A stretch of DNA of 64,000 nt, taken from assembly GCF_010977555.1 (NCBI RefSeq), contig NZ_CP048815.1, forward strand, positions 4,332,501 through 4,396,500. Direction: 5' to 3'. The notes under the pieces were generated by a model. It saw only the letters and a list, made by a program, of their open reading frames with translations. It did not search any database and was not told where the DNA came from. Position numbers and translations under genes: made by a program. This DNA comes from Caulobacter rhizosphaerae (GTDB taxonomy: Bacteria > Pseudomonadota > Alphaproteobacteria > Caulobacterales > Caulobacteraceae). Below are positions 1-9,264 of the stretch, in pieces. How positions within the stretch are numbered: position 1 is the stretch's first letter; each line of letters starts with the position of its first letter.

Positions 1-34
1 CTCCTCGAACGCGAATAACTCGCAGGAGGAAATC

Positions 35-637
35 ATGGCTGTTCTGAACCTCGATGCTAGCGAACCTTATGTCGCCCCCGCGACCACGGCGGACTCTTCG
101 GCTCTGTTTCCGAGCGCGCCCGTCTATGCTCGCACGCCGACCAGGAAGTCTTCGTCCAACCTGCCGCTGATGATCGGCCTGCCGGTGCTGGCCGTCGCCG
201 CCGGCGGGCTGGCTTGGGGGCTGATGAGCCGTCCGGCCCAGACCCCGACGACGGGGGAGGCGCCGGTCGCCAAGGTGGCCGAGGCCCAGCCCCTGCCCAC
301 CACCCAGCCGCCGGCCCCGATGCCGACCCCGGCGCCCGCCGCCGCCACGCCCGCCGCGACCCCGGCTCCGACCCAGGTGGCTCGCGCCGAGACGGCGCCG
401 CCGCCGCGGGTGACCCAGCCCGCCCGTCGCAGCGCCCCGGCCCGCCGCGCGGCGCCGGAGACCGCGCCCGACGCCGGCTCGGCCTCGGAGAACGTCAGCG
501 CCACGGTTCCGGCCCCGGTCGCCGCGCCCGCCCCGGCGCCGGTGATCGCCGCCCCGGCCGCGTCGACCCCCGCCCCCGCTCCGGCTCCAACGCCCGCTCC
601 GGCGGCGGTCCCCGCCACGCCGGCCACGCCGATGTAA
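35..637 (+). CDS. Ala/Pro-rich single-pass membrane protein of unknown function
   Basis: The 200-residue product has a short polar N-terminus and one hydrophobic segment at about residues 45-65. The rest is a long low-complexity tail of Ala, Pro and Thr with scattered Arg, which suggests a membrane-anchored protein with an extended periplasmic arm. A strong ribosome-binding site (AGGAGGA, positions 24-30) sits four bases before the ATG and supports this start. A hairpin terminator follows the stop codon. I recognise no family. The composition could resemble a spacer region of envelope proteins, but no partner gene is visible because the window begins just upstream. Confidence 0.7.
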   Translation: MAVLNLDASEPYVAPATTADSSALFPSAPVYARTPTRKSSSNLPLMIGLPVLAVAAGGLAWGLMSRPAQTPTTGEAPVAKVAEAQPLPTTQPPAPMPTPAPAAATPAATPAPTQVARAETAPPPRVTQPARRSAPARRAAPETAPDAGSASENVSATVPAPVAAPAPAPVIAAPAASTPAPAPAPTPAPAAVPATPATPM

Positions 638-661
638 TCGTGGCGCAAGCCTAAAAGAGAA

Positions 662-690
662 GGGCGGCTCCTCCCGGAACCGCCCTTTTT
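662..690 (+). terminator. Rho-independent terminator after the Ala/Pro-rich gene
   Basis: A GC-rich stem (GGGCGG pairing with CCGCCC, extended by TCC/GGA) is followed directly by five T residues. It lies 25 bases after the stop codon of the upstream plus-strand gene and before the 3' end of the convergent methyltransferase gene. Confidence 0.75.
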
Positions 691-729
691 CTTGATCGCT
701 CGTTCCTAGCGCCGCGCCTTGCGACGAAA

Positions 730-1581
730 TCAGACCGCTGGCCTGCGAACCGTGAACAGGTCCTGCCCGCCGCCGTACCGGGTCGGCGGCAGCCAGCCTC
801 CGAAGAGAACGTCGGCCGGCAGATCCAGGCCGCCTTGGCGGATCGCGGCGACCAGGCTGGCCAGCGGATGGGCTATGGCCCGCTCCGGGGACTTGGGGTC
901 GATCACCATGGCGCCGTCCCGCCAGGGCTTGAAGTCCAGATGACCTTGCCCTTGCTGGATCGCGGCAATTCGCTCGGGCGTCAGCGCGTAGGCGGTAAAC
1001 ATGAAACGTCCGCCCGGCTTCAACACCCGTCGCGTCTCGGCCAGATAGTGGCTGATGGAGTCCAGCGTCATGTGGCTGAAGACGGAGGTTGCGAAGGCCA
1101 CGTCAACGGACGCGTCCTGGACCGGAAACTCGAAGGCCGTCTCGGCGATCGAGCCGCCAGACCGATATTCCCGATTTCTGACGTCGGCGTGAACGAAGCG
1201 AAAGTCGGGTCGCCGCGCGCCGAGGGTTCGCCTGCACGTGGAGATGGCTGACTTGGAGACATCGAAGCCGACGTAGCCGGCGCCGTCCCCCAGCCAGGCG
1301 GCCAGCGGCATGGCCATCCGACCCGTGCCGCAACCGATATCCAGAACGCGGCTGTCACGGTCGAGGCCGGCATGCTCGATCAACAGCGCCAGGGTCTCGC
1401 GGCCGGCACGGGCGAAATCGCCGCCGCCGACGTTGTGGACGCTCTGCCAGGGATCGCCGCGGCGTTCGGGATCCGCCAGCCGGACGGGCAGGCTCATGAG
1501 GTCGAGCATCGCGCCCGACGCGGCCCGGCGAAACGGCGGAGGCAGCAGGCCCGCGGCCTTCCGCAGAAAGAGCGGCGTCAT
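730..1581 (-). CDS. Class I SAM-dependent methyltransferase
   Basis: The 283-residue protein has a Rossmann methyltransferase core. The glycine-rich SAM-binding motif I (VLDIGCGTGRMA) lies near residue 80, an acidic residue ends the next strand (VGFDVS), and a VLKPGG post-motif sits around residue 190. The substrate cannot be told from sequence; this type of methyltransferase (Methyltransf_11/25) acts on small molecules or lipids. It lies downstream of gatC-gatA on the same strand after about 100 bases, so read-through from that operon is possible. The final 90 residues are less conserved in type and probably form the substrate lid. Confidence 0.8.
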   Translation of the reverse strand: MTPLFLRKAAGLLPPPFRRAASGAMLDLMSLPVRLADPERRGDPWQSVHNVGGGDFARAGRETLALLIEHAGLDRDSRVLDIGCGTGRMAMPLAAWLGDGAGYVGFDVSKSAISTCRRTLGARRPDFRFVHADVRNREYRSGGSIAETAFEFPVQDASVDVAFATSVFSHMTLDSISHYLAETRRVLKPGGRFMFTAYALTPERIAAIQQGQGHLDFKPWRDGAMVIDPKSPERAIAHPLASLVAAIRQGGLDLPADVLFGGWLPPTRYGGGQDLFTVRRPAV

Positions 1582-1678
1582 CGCCTGCCCGACCGCCTGA
1601 GAGGCGACGAAGACGTCACGGACTTCAAGACGATTCCTCCTGGACGGAAGGAAGGAGGATGGCAGGCTCGAAACTAGC

Positions 1679-3150
<1,472 letters not shown>

Positions 3151-3151
<1 letters not shown>

Positions 3152-3438
3152 TATTCGACCACCTTGGGGACCACGAAGAAGCCGCCCGCCGACTTGGGGG
3201 CGTTGCCGGTGACGAGGTCGGCGTCGCCGCCCATGGTCACCACGTCGTCGCGCAGCGGCAGGCCGGCGTGCACGACGCTGGTCAGCGGCTCGACGCCGTC
3301 GGTGTCGACCTCGGCCAGCTGCTCGATCCACGTCATGATGCCGTTGAGCTCCTGGGCCAGGGCCTCGATGCGCTCTTCGGGTTCGGCGATGCGGGCGAGC
3401 CGCGCGACCTTCCGCACGGTGGCGGCGTCAATGGCCAT
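3151..3438 (-). CDS. gatC: Aspartyl/glutamyl-tRNA amidotransferase subunit C
   Basis: This 95-residue protein is the small belt subunit that holds GatA and GatB together. The N-terminal helix ([15 protein letters not shown]), the central helix with a [15 protein letters not shown] stretch and the Gly-rich end with FFVVPKVVE are typical of GatC at full length. It is first in the operon, and its stop codon overlaps the gatA start by one base. An AGGAGGC ribosome-binding site lies just upstream. Confidence 0.95.
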
Positions 3439-3513
3439 GGGGGCCTCCTGAAATTCGAGCGTGTGGGTTAGCCGGCTGACGGCAGGGTTTCAAGGCGCGG
3501 TGTTTGTTTTCAA

Positions 3514-3623
3514 CCTCATCCTGAGCCCGTCGCCCCTTTGAGTTTTGGCTGGCGGAGCCAGCCACGGGGACGAGGTTGACGCGCTGTGCGACGTCCTCGT
3601 CCTTCGACAAGCTCAGGATGAGG
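3514..3623. repeat. Intergenic palindromic repeat, family A (interrupted copy)
   Basis: The left arm (3514-3532) begins with CCTCATCCTGAG; the right arm (3595-3623) is the complementary form carrying CCTTCGACAAGCTCAGGATG. The left arm breaks off after CCCGTCG and is followed by an unrelated, partly palindromic stretch (GGCTGGCGGAGCCAGCC), so this copy looks interrupted or recombined. It separates the divergent gatC and ruvX genes. Other family A copies are at 24317, 47505, 55073 and 57200. Confidence 0.75.
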
Positions 3624-3638
3624 ACGTAAGAGTGGGCC

Positions 3639-4133
3639 ATGCCCGTTCTCGACATCGCCGAATTCGCCGCCGCCCTTCCCGACTATCGGCCGATCGTCGG
3701 CCTGGATCCGGGCGAGAAGACCATCGGCGTGGCCGTTTCGGACGTCACCCTGACCGTCGCCAGTCCCCTGGCCCTGATCAAGAAGGGCAAGTTCAGCGAC
3801 GACGCCAAGACCCTGTTCCAGCTGATGGACAGCCGCAAGGCCGTCGGCATCGTCATCGGCCTGCCCATGAACATGGACGGCACCGAGGGCGTCCGCTGCC
3901 AGTCCAACCGGGCGCTGGGCCGCAACCTGCTGCGCCTGAACCCCGACCTGCCGATCACCTTCTGGGACGAGCGCCTGTCGACCGCGGCCGTCACCCGGGT
4001 GCTGATCGACGAGCACGACGTCAACCGCAAACGCCGCGGCGAGGTGGTCGACAAGATGGCCGCCGGCTGGATCCTGCAGGGGGCGCTGGAGCGGATCCGG
4101 GGGATCAACGAAGCGGCGGGCAAGGGGTTCTGA
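3639..4133 (+). CDS. ruvX: Putative Holliday junction resolvase YqgF/RuvX
   Basis: The 164-residue protein is a member of the RNase H-fold RuvX/YqgF family, linked to pre-16S rRNA 5'-end processing and to Holliday-junction cleavage. The first catalytic Asp lies in GLDPGEKTIGVAVSD (Asp23), followed by the GLPMNMDGTEG loop and the WDERLST motif. A late RRGEVVDKMAA segment carries the last acidic residue. Length is normal for the family with about 15 extra N-terminal residues. In the order gatCA-ruvX-pyrB, the gene is divergent from gatC. Confidence 0.92.
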   Translation: MPVLDIAEFAAALPDYRPIVGLDPGEKTIGVAVSDVTLTVASPLALIKKGKFSDDAKTLFQLMDSRKAVGIVIGLPMNMDGTEGVRCQSNRALGRNLLRLNPDLPITFWDERLSTAAVTRVLIDEHDVNRKRRGEVVDKMAAGWILQGALERIRGINEAAGKGF

Positions 4134-4140
4134 CGCCCTG

Positions 4141-4240
4141 CGTCCTTCGAGGCTCGCCTGCGGCTCGCACCTCAGGATGAGGAGCTTAGTATTGGAATTC
4201 CTCATCCTGAGGCGCCCGTGAAGCGGGCCTCGAAGGACGC
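4141..4240. repeat. Intergenic palindromic repeat, family B
   Basis: Two arms form an inverted repeat: 4141-4182 (CGTCCTTCGAGGCTCG...CTCAGGATGAGG) and 4201-4240 (CTCATCCTGAGG...CCTCGAAGGACGC). It lies between ruvX and pyrB, which are codirectional. The outer ends share the TCCTTCGA/TCAGGATGAG core with family A but carry a GC-rich internal stem. Similar copies are at 5301 and 9074. Confidence 0.8.
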
Positions 4241-4295
4241 AAGGCGACCGACGAATCCTTCCCTCCCCGCCCAAAGCCCCGTATGACGCCCACTC

Positions 4296-5297
4296 ATGAC
4301 GGCCAAGCCCCCGCCCCATGAGCCCGCCGACCCGATCGAGACGATCCGTCAGCGCATCTTCTCGTTTCCCCGTCGCCACTTCCTGTCGGCCGGCGACCTG
4401 AACGCCTTGCAGGCGACCGAGCTGCTGGACCTGGCCGACGCCTTCGTGGCCCTCAATCGCCAGACGACCAAGTCCCTCGACATCCTCAAGGGCCGGACGC
4501 TGATGAACCTGTTCTTCGAGAACAGCACCCGCACCCAGTCCAGTTTCGAGATCGCCGGCAAGCGCCTGGGCGCCGACGTCGTCAACATGAGCCCGCGTAC
4601 CTCGTCGATCACCAAGGGCGAGACCCTGATCGACACGGCCGTGACCCTGAACGCCATGCGCCCGGACCTGCTGGTGGTGCGCCACGCCTCGTCCGGCGCC
4701 GCCAGCCTGCTGAGCCAGAAGGTCAGCGGCAGCGTGATCAACGCCGGCGACGGCCAGCACGAGCACCCGACCCAGGCGGTGCTGGACGCCCTGTCGATCC
4801 GCCGCGCCTTCGGCCGGGTCTCTGGCCTGACCGTGGCGATCTGCGGCGACGTGCTGCACAGCCGCGTGGCCCGCTCGAACGTCGCCCTACTGCACACGCT
4901 GGGCGCCAGCGTCCGGCTGGTCGGCCCGCCCACCCTGATGCCGGCCCAGGCCGAGCGCTGGGGCGTCACCGTCCATCACGACATGAAGGCGGGCCTGGCC
5001 GGGGTCGATGTGGTGATGATGCTGCGCCTGCAGCTGGAGCGGATGCAGGGCGCCTTCGTGCCTTCGACCCGTGAATACTTCCGCTTCTACGGCCTGGACC
5101 GCGACAAGCTGGCCAAGGCCGCGCCCAAGGCCAAGGTCATGCATCCTGGACCGATGAACCGGGGCGTCGAGATCGATTCCGACGTCGCCGACGATCCGGA
5201 GATCAGCCTGATCCAGGACCAGGTCGAGATGGGCGTCGCCGCCCGCATGGCGGTGCTGGCGAGCCTGGCTCATCGGCTCGAGGAGCATGGGAAGTGA
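4296..5297 (+). CDS. pyrB: Aspartate carbamoyltransferase catalytic subunit
   Basis: This enzyme condenses carbamoyl phosphate and aspartate to carbamoyl aspartate, the committed step of pyrimidine synthesis. The carbamoyl-phosphate-binding STRT motif (residues 77-80, within [12 protein letters not shown]) and the [10 protein letters not shown] loop near residue 155 are present, as are the [11 protein letters not shown] segment and an [17 protein letters not shown] second-domain motif. At 333 residues it has a slight N-terminal extension. It is followed by a degenerate dihydroorotase, the arrangement known for class A transcarbamoylases, in which PyrB needs the inactive partner for assembly. 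Confidence 0.95.
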   Translation: MTAKPPPHEPADPIETIRQRIFSFPRRHFLSAGDLNALQATELLDLADAFVALNRQTTKSLDILKGRTLMNLFFENSTRTQSSFEIAGKRLGADVVNMSPRTSSITKGETLIDTAVTLNAMRPDLLVVRHASSGAASLLSQKVSGSVINAGDGQHEHPTQAVLDALSIRRAFGRVSGLTVAICGDVLHSRVARSNVALLHTLGASVRLVGPPTLMPAQAERWGVTVHHDMKAGLAGVDVVMMLRLQLERMQGAFVPSTREYFRFYGLDRDKLAKAAPKAKVMHPGPMNRGVEIDSDVADDPEISLIQDQVEMGVAARMAVLASLAHRLEEHGK

Positions 5298-5300
5298 GAG

Positions 5301-5414
5301 GCCCTGCGTCCTTCGAGGCTCGGCTGCGCCTCGCACCTCAGGATGAGGATGTCAGCGGCCACAAAGCTCCTCATCCTGAGGCGCCCGCGCAGCGGGCCTC
5401 GAAGGACGCAGGGC
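5301..5414. repeat. Intergenic palindromic repeat, family B
   Basis: A long inverted repeat between pyrB and the pseudo-dihydroorotase gene. Its outermost arms GCCCTGCGTCC and GGACGCAGGGC are perfect complements, and the inner arms carry the CACCTCAGGATGAGG / CCTCATCCTGAGG core. It fills nearly the whole gap, so it will be transcribed if the two pyrimidine genes form one operon. Confidence 0.8.
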
Positions 5415-5430
5415 ATATCGAGATCAGCCA

Positions 5431-6735
5431 ATGAACGGTCCCACGCCTCCCCTCGCCCTGATCAACGCACGCCTGGTCGACCCCGAGAGCGGCTATGACG
5501 GCCCCGGCGGGGTAATCGTCTCCGAAGGCGTGATCGCCGACGTCGCCAAGGGCCGCGAGTTCGGCAAGCTGTCCAAGGACGTCCGGGTCATCGACTGCGG
5601 CGGGGCCATGCTGGCCCCCGGCCTGATCGACCTGCGGGTCAAGACTGGCGAGCCCGGGGCCGAGACCAAGGAAACCCTGGCCAGCGCCGCCAAGGCGGCT
5701 GCAGCGGGCGGCGTGACCAGCTTCGTCGTCCAGCCCGACACCGACCCCGCCGTCGACGACCCCAGCGTCGTGGACTTCATCCTGCGCCGCTCGCGCGACA
5801 TCGACGCCGCCCGGATCCTGTGCGCCGGGGCGGCGACCAAGGGGCTGAAGGGCGAGCAGATGGCCGAGATCGGCCTGATGCGCGAGGCCGGCTGCGTCTA
5901 TGTCACCGACGCCGACCGGCCGATCGTCGACAGCAAGGTGATGCAGCGCATCCTGACCTATGCGCGCGGCTTCGACACCCTGCTGGCCCACCGGCCGCTG
6001 GATCCCTGGCTGGCCAAGGGCGGCGCGGCCACCGGCGGCGAGTTCGCCGGCCGCATGGGCCTGCCCTCGATCTCGCCGATGGCCGAGCGGATCATGCTGG
6101 AGCGCGACGTCGCGCTCCTGGAAGCGACGGGCGGGAGGCTGCTGGTCGACCAGGTCACCAGCGCCCAGGCCCTGGAGACCCTGGCCCGCGCCAAGCAAAA
6201 AGGGCTGAGGATCCACGCCAGCGTCTCGATCAACCATCTGTCGTTCAACGAGCTGGACATCGGCGACTATCGCAGCTTCGCCAAGGTCACCCCGCCCCTG
6301 CGCGGCGAGGACGACCGCCAGGCGCTGATCGAGGCCCTGGCCTCGGGCCTGATCGATATCGTGGTCAGCGCCCACGCCCCGGCCCCGGCCGAGGACAAGC
6401 GCCTGCCGTTTGACGAGGCCGCCCCCGGCGCCGTGGGTCTGGAGACCCTGCTGCCGGCCCTGCTGAGCCTCTATCACGAGGAGCGCCTGCCGCTGGTCGA
6501 CCTGATCCGCGCCGTCACCCTGGCTCCCGCCGCCCTGATCGGCCTGCAATCGGGCCGCATCGCCCCCGGCGCCCCGGCCGACTTGGTGCTGTGCGACCTG
6601 GACGCCCCGCTGATCATCGACGCCGGCAAGCTGCTGTCGAAGTCCAAGAACTCGCCGTTCGACGGTCGCCGGCTGCAGGGGCAGGTGCTGATGACGATCG
6701 TCGACGGCCGCGTGGTGCATCGGGCGGAGGGGTAA
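5431..6735 (+). CDS. pyrC: Dihydroorotase-like protein, probably non-catalytic (PyrC'/PyrX type)
   Basis: The 434-residue protein has the amidohydrolase fold of class I dihydroorotase but lacks key metal ligands. Where active enzymes have the HxH motif in PGLIDLHVH, this one reads PGLIDLRVK (Arg69, Lys71). The HCED-type strand is replaced by AHRPLD, and the terminal catalytic Asp (normally in TDHAPH) is Ala314 in SAHAPA. The pattern fits the inactive pseudo-dihydroorotase known to form the dodecameric holoenzyme with PyrB, for example in Pseudomonas. A separate active dihydroorotase would be needed elsewhere in the genome. It lies downstream of pyrB with the same orientation. Confidence 0.88.
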   Translation: MNGPTPPLALINARLVDPESGYDGPGGVIVSEGVIADVAKGREFGKLSKDVRVIDCGGAMLAPGLIDLRVKTGEPGAETKETLASAAKAAAAGGVTSFVVQPDTDPAVDDPSVVDFILRRSRDIDAARILCAGAATKGLKGEQMAEIGLMREAGCVYVTDADRPIVDSKVMQRILTYARGFDTLLAHRPLDPWLAKGGAATGGEFAGRMGLPSISPMAERIMLERDVALLEATGGRLLVDQVTSAQALETLARAKQKGLRIHASVSINHLSFNELDIGDYRSFAKVTPPLRGEDDRQALIEALASGLIDIVVSAHAPAPAEDKRLPFDEAAPGAVGLETLLPALLSLYHEERLPLVDLIRAVTLAPAALIGLQSGRIAPGAPADLVLCDLDAPLIIDAGKLLSKSKNSPFDGRRLQGQVLMTIVDGRVVHRAEG

Positions 6736-6744
6736 GGCCCTCCG

Positions 6745-6880
6745 TCCCTCCCCCTGTGGGGGAGGCGATCGCGCAGCGATCGGTGGGGGGAGGTTTAGGG
6801 GCGTCGATCCGAGCTGTGGTCATCTTCCGATCACTCCCCCCTCCGTCGGCTTCGCCGACACCTCCCCCACAGGGGGAGGA
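6745..6880. repeat. Intergenic palindromic repeat, family C
   Basis: Two inverted arms, 6745-6792 and about 6829-6880. Each contains a CCTCCCCCTGTGGGGGAGG hairpin next to a variable hairpin (GATCGCGCAGCGATC and GTCGGCTTCGCCGAC). The unit resembles repeats near 20831 and the shorter 7410 and 29859 copies. Confidence 0.75.
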
Positions 6881-7409
6881 TCTGATGGGCGCGGCTTGGC
6901 CGCCTCACGCGGAAACCCGCTGAGCTTGATGGGAAGGGTGCGAAGCGCCCGGGCTCCGCCCGGATGATTTGCAGTTGTAAGTACCGTTTCGACGAAGTTC
7001 GAGCGCTTCGCGTGGAGCCGTTATCCGGAAGCCTTCGGGTCGCGGATTTTTAACCCGCTCCGATGGAGGCCCCCCGACGGGCAGGACGTTGGCGCGTCCT
7101 GGACCGCCCGGGCGATTTCAGCCCGGGCCTGCCGCGCTCGCCGATCCCTCGCCGCCTGGGTTTCGTCCCCATGTTTCAGGGAACCTGCCCAGGACCGTCG
7201 CGAAAGGTTGTCACCCAAGACCACCGACAAACGCTTCCCGCTCGACCACCCCCGAAGGCCGCATCGGTCGCCGTACGTGCGCCCTCCCATGCCTTCAGGT
7301 GGGATCAGGATAAGGGCGGTCTGAAGGGGTGGGGATCAAATTGGGTCGAGAAAGTTCAAGGCGTTGAAATCGCGGGGCTTTGCTCGCGATAGGCCGAGCA
7401 TAAGCACCT

Positions 7410-7434
7410 TTCCCTCCCCCTCGTGGGGAGGGAA
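7410..7434. repeat. Short family C hairpin
   Basis: Perfect 10-base arms TTCCCTCCCC and GGGGAGGGAA around a five-base loop. It is the same core as the copy at 29859 and stands alone without the second hairpin. Confidence 0.6.
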
Positions 7435-7519
7435 GATCGTTTGCCCTCCCGACGCCCTCCACCCGCGGCAAGGCTGCGCCTTGGCCCTACGCGCAAGCTC
7501 CCCTTTCGCCCCATGAAAG

Positions 7520-7595
7520 TACGAACATAATTTAATTCTCCAAGAGACCTTGCCTCGCGACCGCCCGGCCCTCATTATAATACGATCGTAATTTA
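7520..7595. promoter_or_regulatory. Promoter/operator region of the SDR-TetR pair with two related AT-rich sites
   Basis: Two similar 15-mers lie 61 bases apart: TACGAACATAATTTA (7520-7534) and TACGATCGTAATTTA (7581-7595), matching at 12 positions. The second contains the perfect palindrome TACGATCGTA. They stand out as AT-rich in a very GC-rich setting. They lie directly before the SDR gene, which is translationally coupled to a TetR-family gene, so autoregulation by that TetR protein is the natural reading. Confidence 0.5.
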
Positions 7596-7612
7596 AAACC
7601 CAGGAGCTCGTG

Positions 7613-8428
7613 ATGACAGCCACCGCGCAAGTCGCGCTCGTAACGGGCGCCTCCTCGGGCATCGGCAAGGCCACGGCGATCGCCTTGGCCGCCGCGGGTT
7701 TCCAGGTGATCGGAACCGGTCGCGACACCGCGCGGCTCACCGCGCCCGCCGGGGTGACCTATCTCGACCTCGACGTGACCAGCGACGCCTCGGTCGCCTC
7801 GGCCGTCCAGCAGGTGATCGACCGGTTCGGGCGCATCGACGTCCTGGTCAACAACGCCGGCGTCGGCGCGACCGGCGCGGCCGAGGAATTCTCGATCGCC
7901 CAGGCGCAGGGCGTCTTCGACATCAACGTCTATGGCGTCATCCGGATGACCAAGGCGGTCCTGCCGCACATGCGCGCCCAGGGCCGCGGACGGATCATCA
8001 ATGTCTCATCCCTCAGCGGCTTCGTCCCCAGCCCGTTCATGGCGCTCTACGTCTCGACCAAGCATGCGGTCGAGGGCTATTCCCAGTCACTGGACCACGA
8101 GGTTCGCGAACACGGCGTCCGGGTCCTGCTGGTCGAGCCCGGCCCGATCAACACGCCGTTCGCGGGCCACAGCGTGGTGGCCGACACCCCCCTGCCGCTC
8201 TACGCGGCGGGACGGCGCAACTACGACGAGCTGCTGGAGCAGAACCTGCGCAGCGGCGACGACCCCGCCGTCGTCGCCAAGGTGATCGTCGCGGCGGCCA
8301 CCGACCGGAACCCGAAACTCCGTCGCACCGCCGGCGCGACCGCCCGGACCATCAGCGCGGTGCACCGCCTCGCCCCCGCCCGGACCTTCGACCGCGTCAT
8401 CCGCAAGTTCAACCGGATGCCGAGCTGA
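7613..8428 (+). CDS. SDR family NAD(P)-dependent oxidoreductase
   Basis: A classical short-chain dehydrogenase of 271 residues. The cofactor motif TGASSGIG is at residues 11-18, the NNAG motif at 80-83 and the catalytic YxxxK at Tyr146/Lys150 (YVSTK), preceded by the serine-bearing NVSSLSG. The substrate is unknown; the closest-looking relatives are annotated as oxidoreductases acting on alcohols or ketones. I prefer the ATG at 7613 over the GTG one codon earlier because AGGAG at 7602-7606 is then six bases away. Its stop overlaps the start of the TetR gene (TGATG), so the two are coupled and probably functionally linked. Confidence 0.9.
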   Translation: MTATAQVALVTGASSGIGKATAIALAAAGFQVIGTGRDTARLTAPAGVTYLDLDVTSDASVASAVQQVIDRFGRIDVLVNNAGVGATGAAEEFSIAQAQGVFDINVYGVIRMTKAVLPHMRAQGRGRIINVSSLSGFVPSPFMALYVSTKHAVEGYSQSLDHEVREHGVRVLLVEPGPINTPFAGHSVVADTPLPLYAAGRRNYDELLEQNLRSGDDPAVVAKVIVAAATDRNPKLRRTAGATARTISAVHRLAPARTFDRVIRKFNRMPS

Positions 8429-9018
8429 TGGCGCGCTACACGAGCGACCACAAGCAGGAAACCCGGCAGAGGATCGTCGCGACGGCCGGTCGGCGGCTCA
8501 AGCGGGACGGCATCGACGGCTCCGGGGTGGCGACGCTGATGAAGGACGCGGGCCTGACCAACGGCGCCTTCTACGCCCACTTCGGCTCCAAGGACGACCT
8601 CGTCGCGGCGGCCGTCGGCGACCAACTTCAGACCCTGCACGCCAGCATCGTCGAGCTGACGGAGCCCGGCCCGGCCGGACTGGAGCAGATCATCCGCTGG
8701 TACCTGTCGGCGCACCACCGGGACGACCCGGCCGACGGCTGCCCCAACGCCGCCCTGCTCGACGAGATCGGGCGCGGCGCGGATGCGATCCGGCAGGCCT
8801 ATACCGACGGCGTGCTGGTGGTCGTCGACGGCCTCGCCGCCCGCATGGCGCCCGAGGATCCGCTCTCGGCCCGCGTGAAGGCGCTCAGCCTGCTGGGCCT
8901 GATGGCCGGGACGCTGCAACTCGCCCGCGCCCTGACCGACCGACAGCTCTCCGATCAGCTCCTCGAGCAGGGCCTGCGCAACGCCCTGGCGCTGGTGGCC
9001 GCCGAGCTCCGAGCCTGA
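8428..9018 (+). CDS. TetR/AcrR family transcriptional regulator
   Basis: The 196-residue protein has an N-terminal TetR helix-turn-helix at about residues 10-55 (ATLMKDAGLTNGAFYAHFGSKDDL) followed by a helical ligand-binding domain with the TetR_C-type segment ADGCPNAALLDEIGRG. It is coupled to the upstream SDR gene by a one-base overlap. The two AT-rich repeats in front of the SDR gene are plausible targets. The inducer cannot be predicted, but such SDR-TetR pairs usually respond to an electrophile or the SDR substrate. Confidence 0.9.
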   Translation: MARYTSDHKQETRQRIVATAGRRLKRDGIDGSGVATLMKDAGLTNGAFYAHFGSKDDLVAAAVGDQLQTLHASIVELTEPGPAGLEQIIRWYLSAHHRDDPADGCPNAALLDEIGRGADAIRQAYTDGVLVVVDGLAARMAPEDPLSARVKALSLLGLMAGTLQLARALTDRQLSDQLLEQGLRNALALVAAELRA

Positions 9019-9073
9019 CCCTCGTTTCCGCGGCAAGCCCGGCGCGCCCTCGCAGGGGGTTTCAGGCGCGCCT

Positions 9074-9175
9074 TGCGTCCTTCGAGGCGCGCTCACGAGC
9101 GCGCACCTCAGGATGAGGACATCAGCAAAAGCTCCTCATCCTGAGGCGCCCGCGCAGCGAGCCTCGAAGGACGCA
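9074..9175. repeat. Intergenic palindromic repeat, family B
   Basis: Inverted arms beginning TGCGTCCTTCGAGG and ending CCTCGAAGGACGCA, with the shared CACCTCAGGATGAGG / CTCCTCATCCTGAGG core. It sits between the TetR gene and the phosphate transporter gene. Confidence 0.8.
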
Positions 9176-9264
9176 CTGCTCGCAGAGTCCCCCGCTCTCT
9201 CGCCATCATCGGACTGTCACGCACCGCTCCTAACCTCGCCTGACCCCAAGCGAAGGTGTGCAGC

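Larger units (their letters stand above)
6736..7612. other. Gene-poor intergenic region of about 880 bases
   Basis: The segment holds two palindromic repeats of family C (6745-6880 and 7410-7434), a perfect hairpin (GCCCGGGC-GATTTCA-GCCCGGGC, near 7106-7130) and the operator-like repeats of the SDR/TetR pair at its right end. Between 6890 and 7400 there are open frames on both strands, for example 89 codons on minus at 7021-7290. None has a recognisable product, a good ribosome-binding site or clean codon bias. I looked for tmRNA, RNase P, 6S and tRNA landmarks and found none. Confidence 0.5.

Noticed and set aside
7021..7290. Minus-strand 89-codon frame in the gap before the SDR gene
   Set aside because: No recognisable domain, weak start signal and an unremarkable sequence; mentioned only as part of the unexplained region.
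6890..7400. Possible tmRNA, RNase P or 6S RNA gene
   Set aside because: None of the diagnostic motifs of these RNAs (tag reading frame, GAGGAAAGTCC core, typical acceptor arm) were found on either strand.
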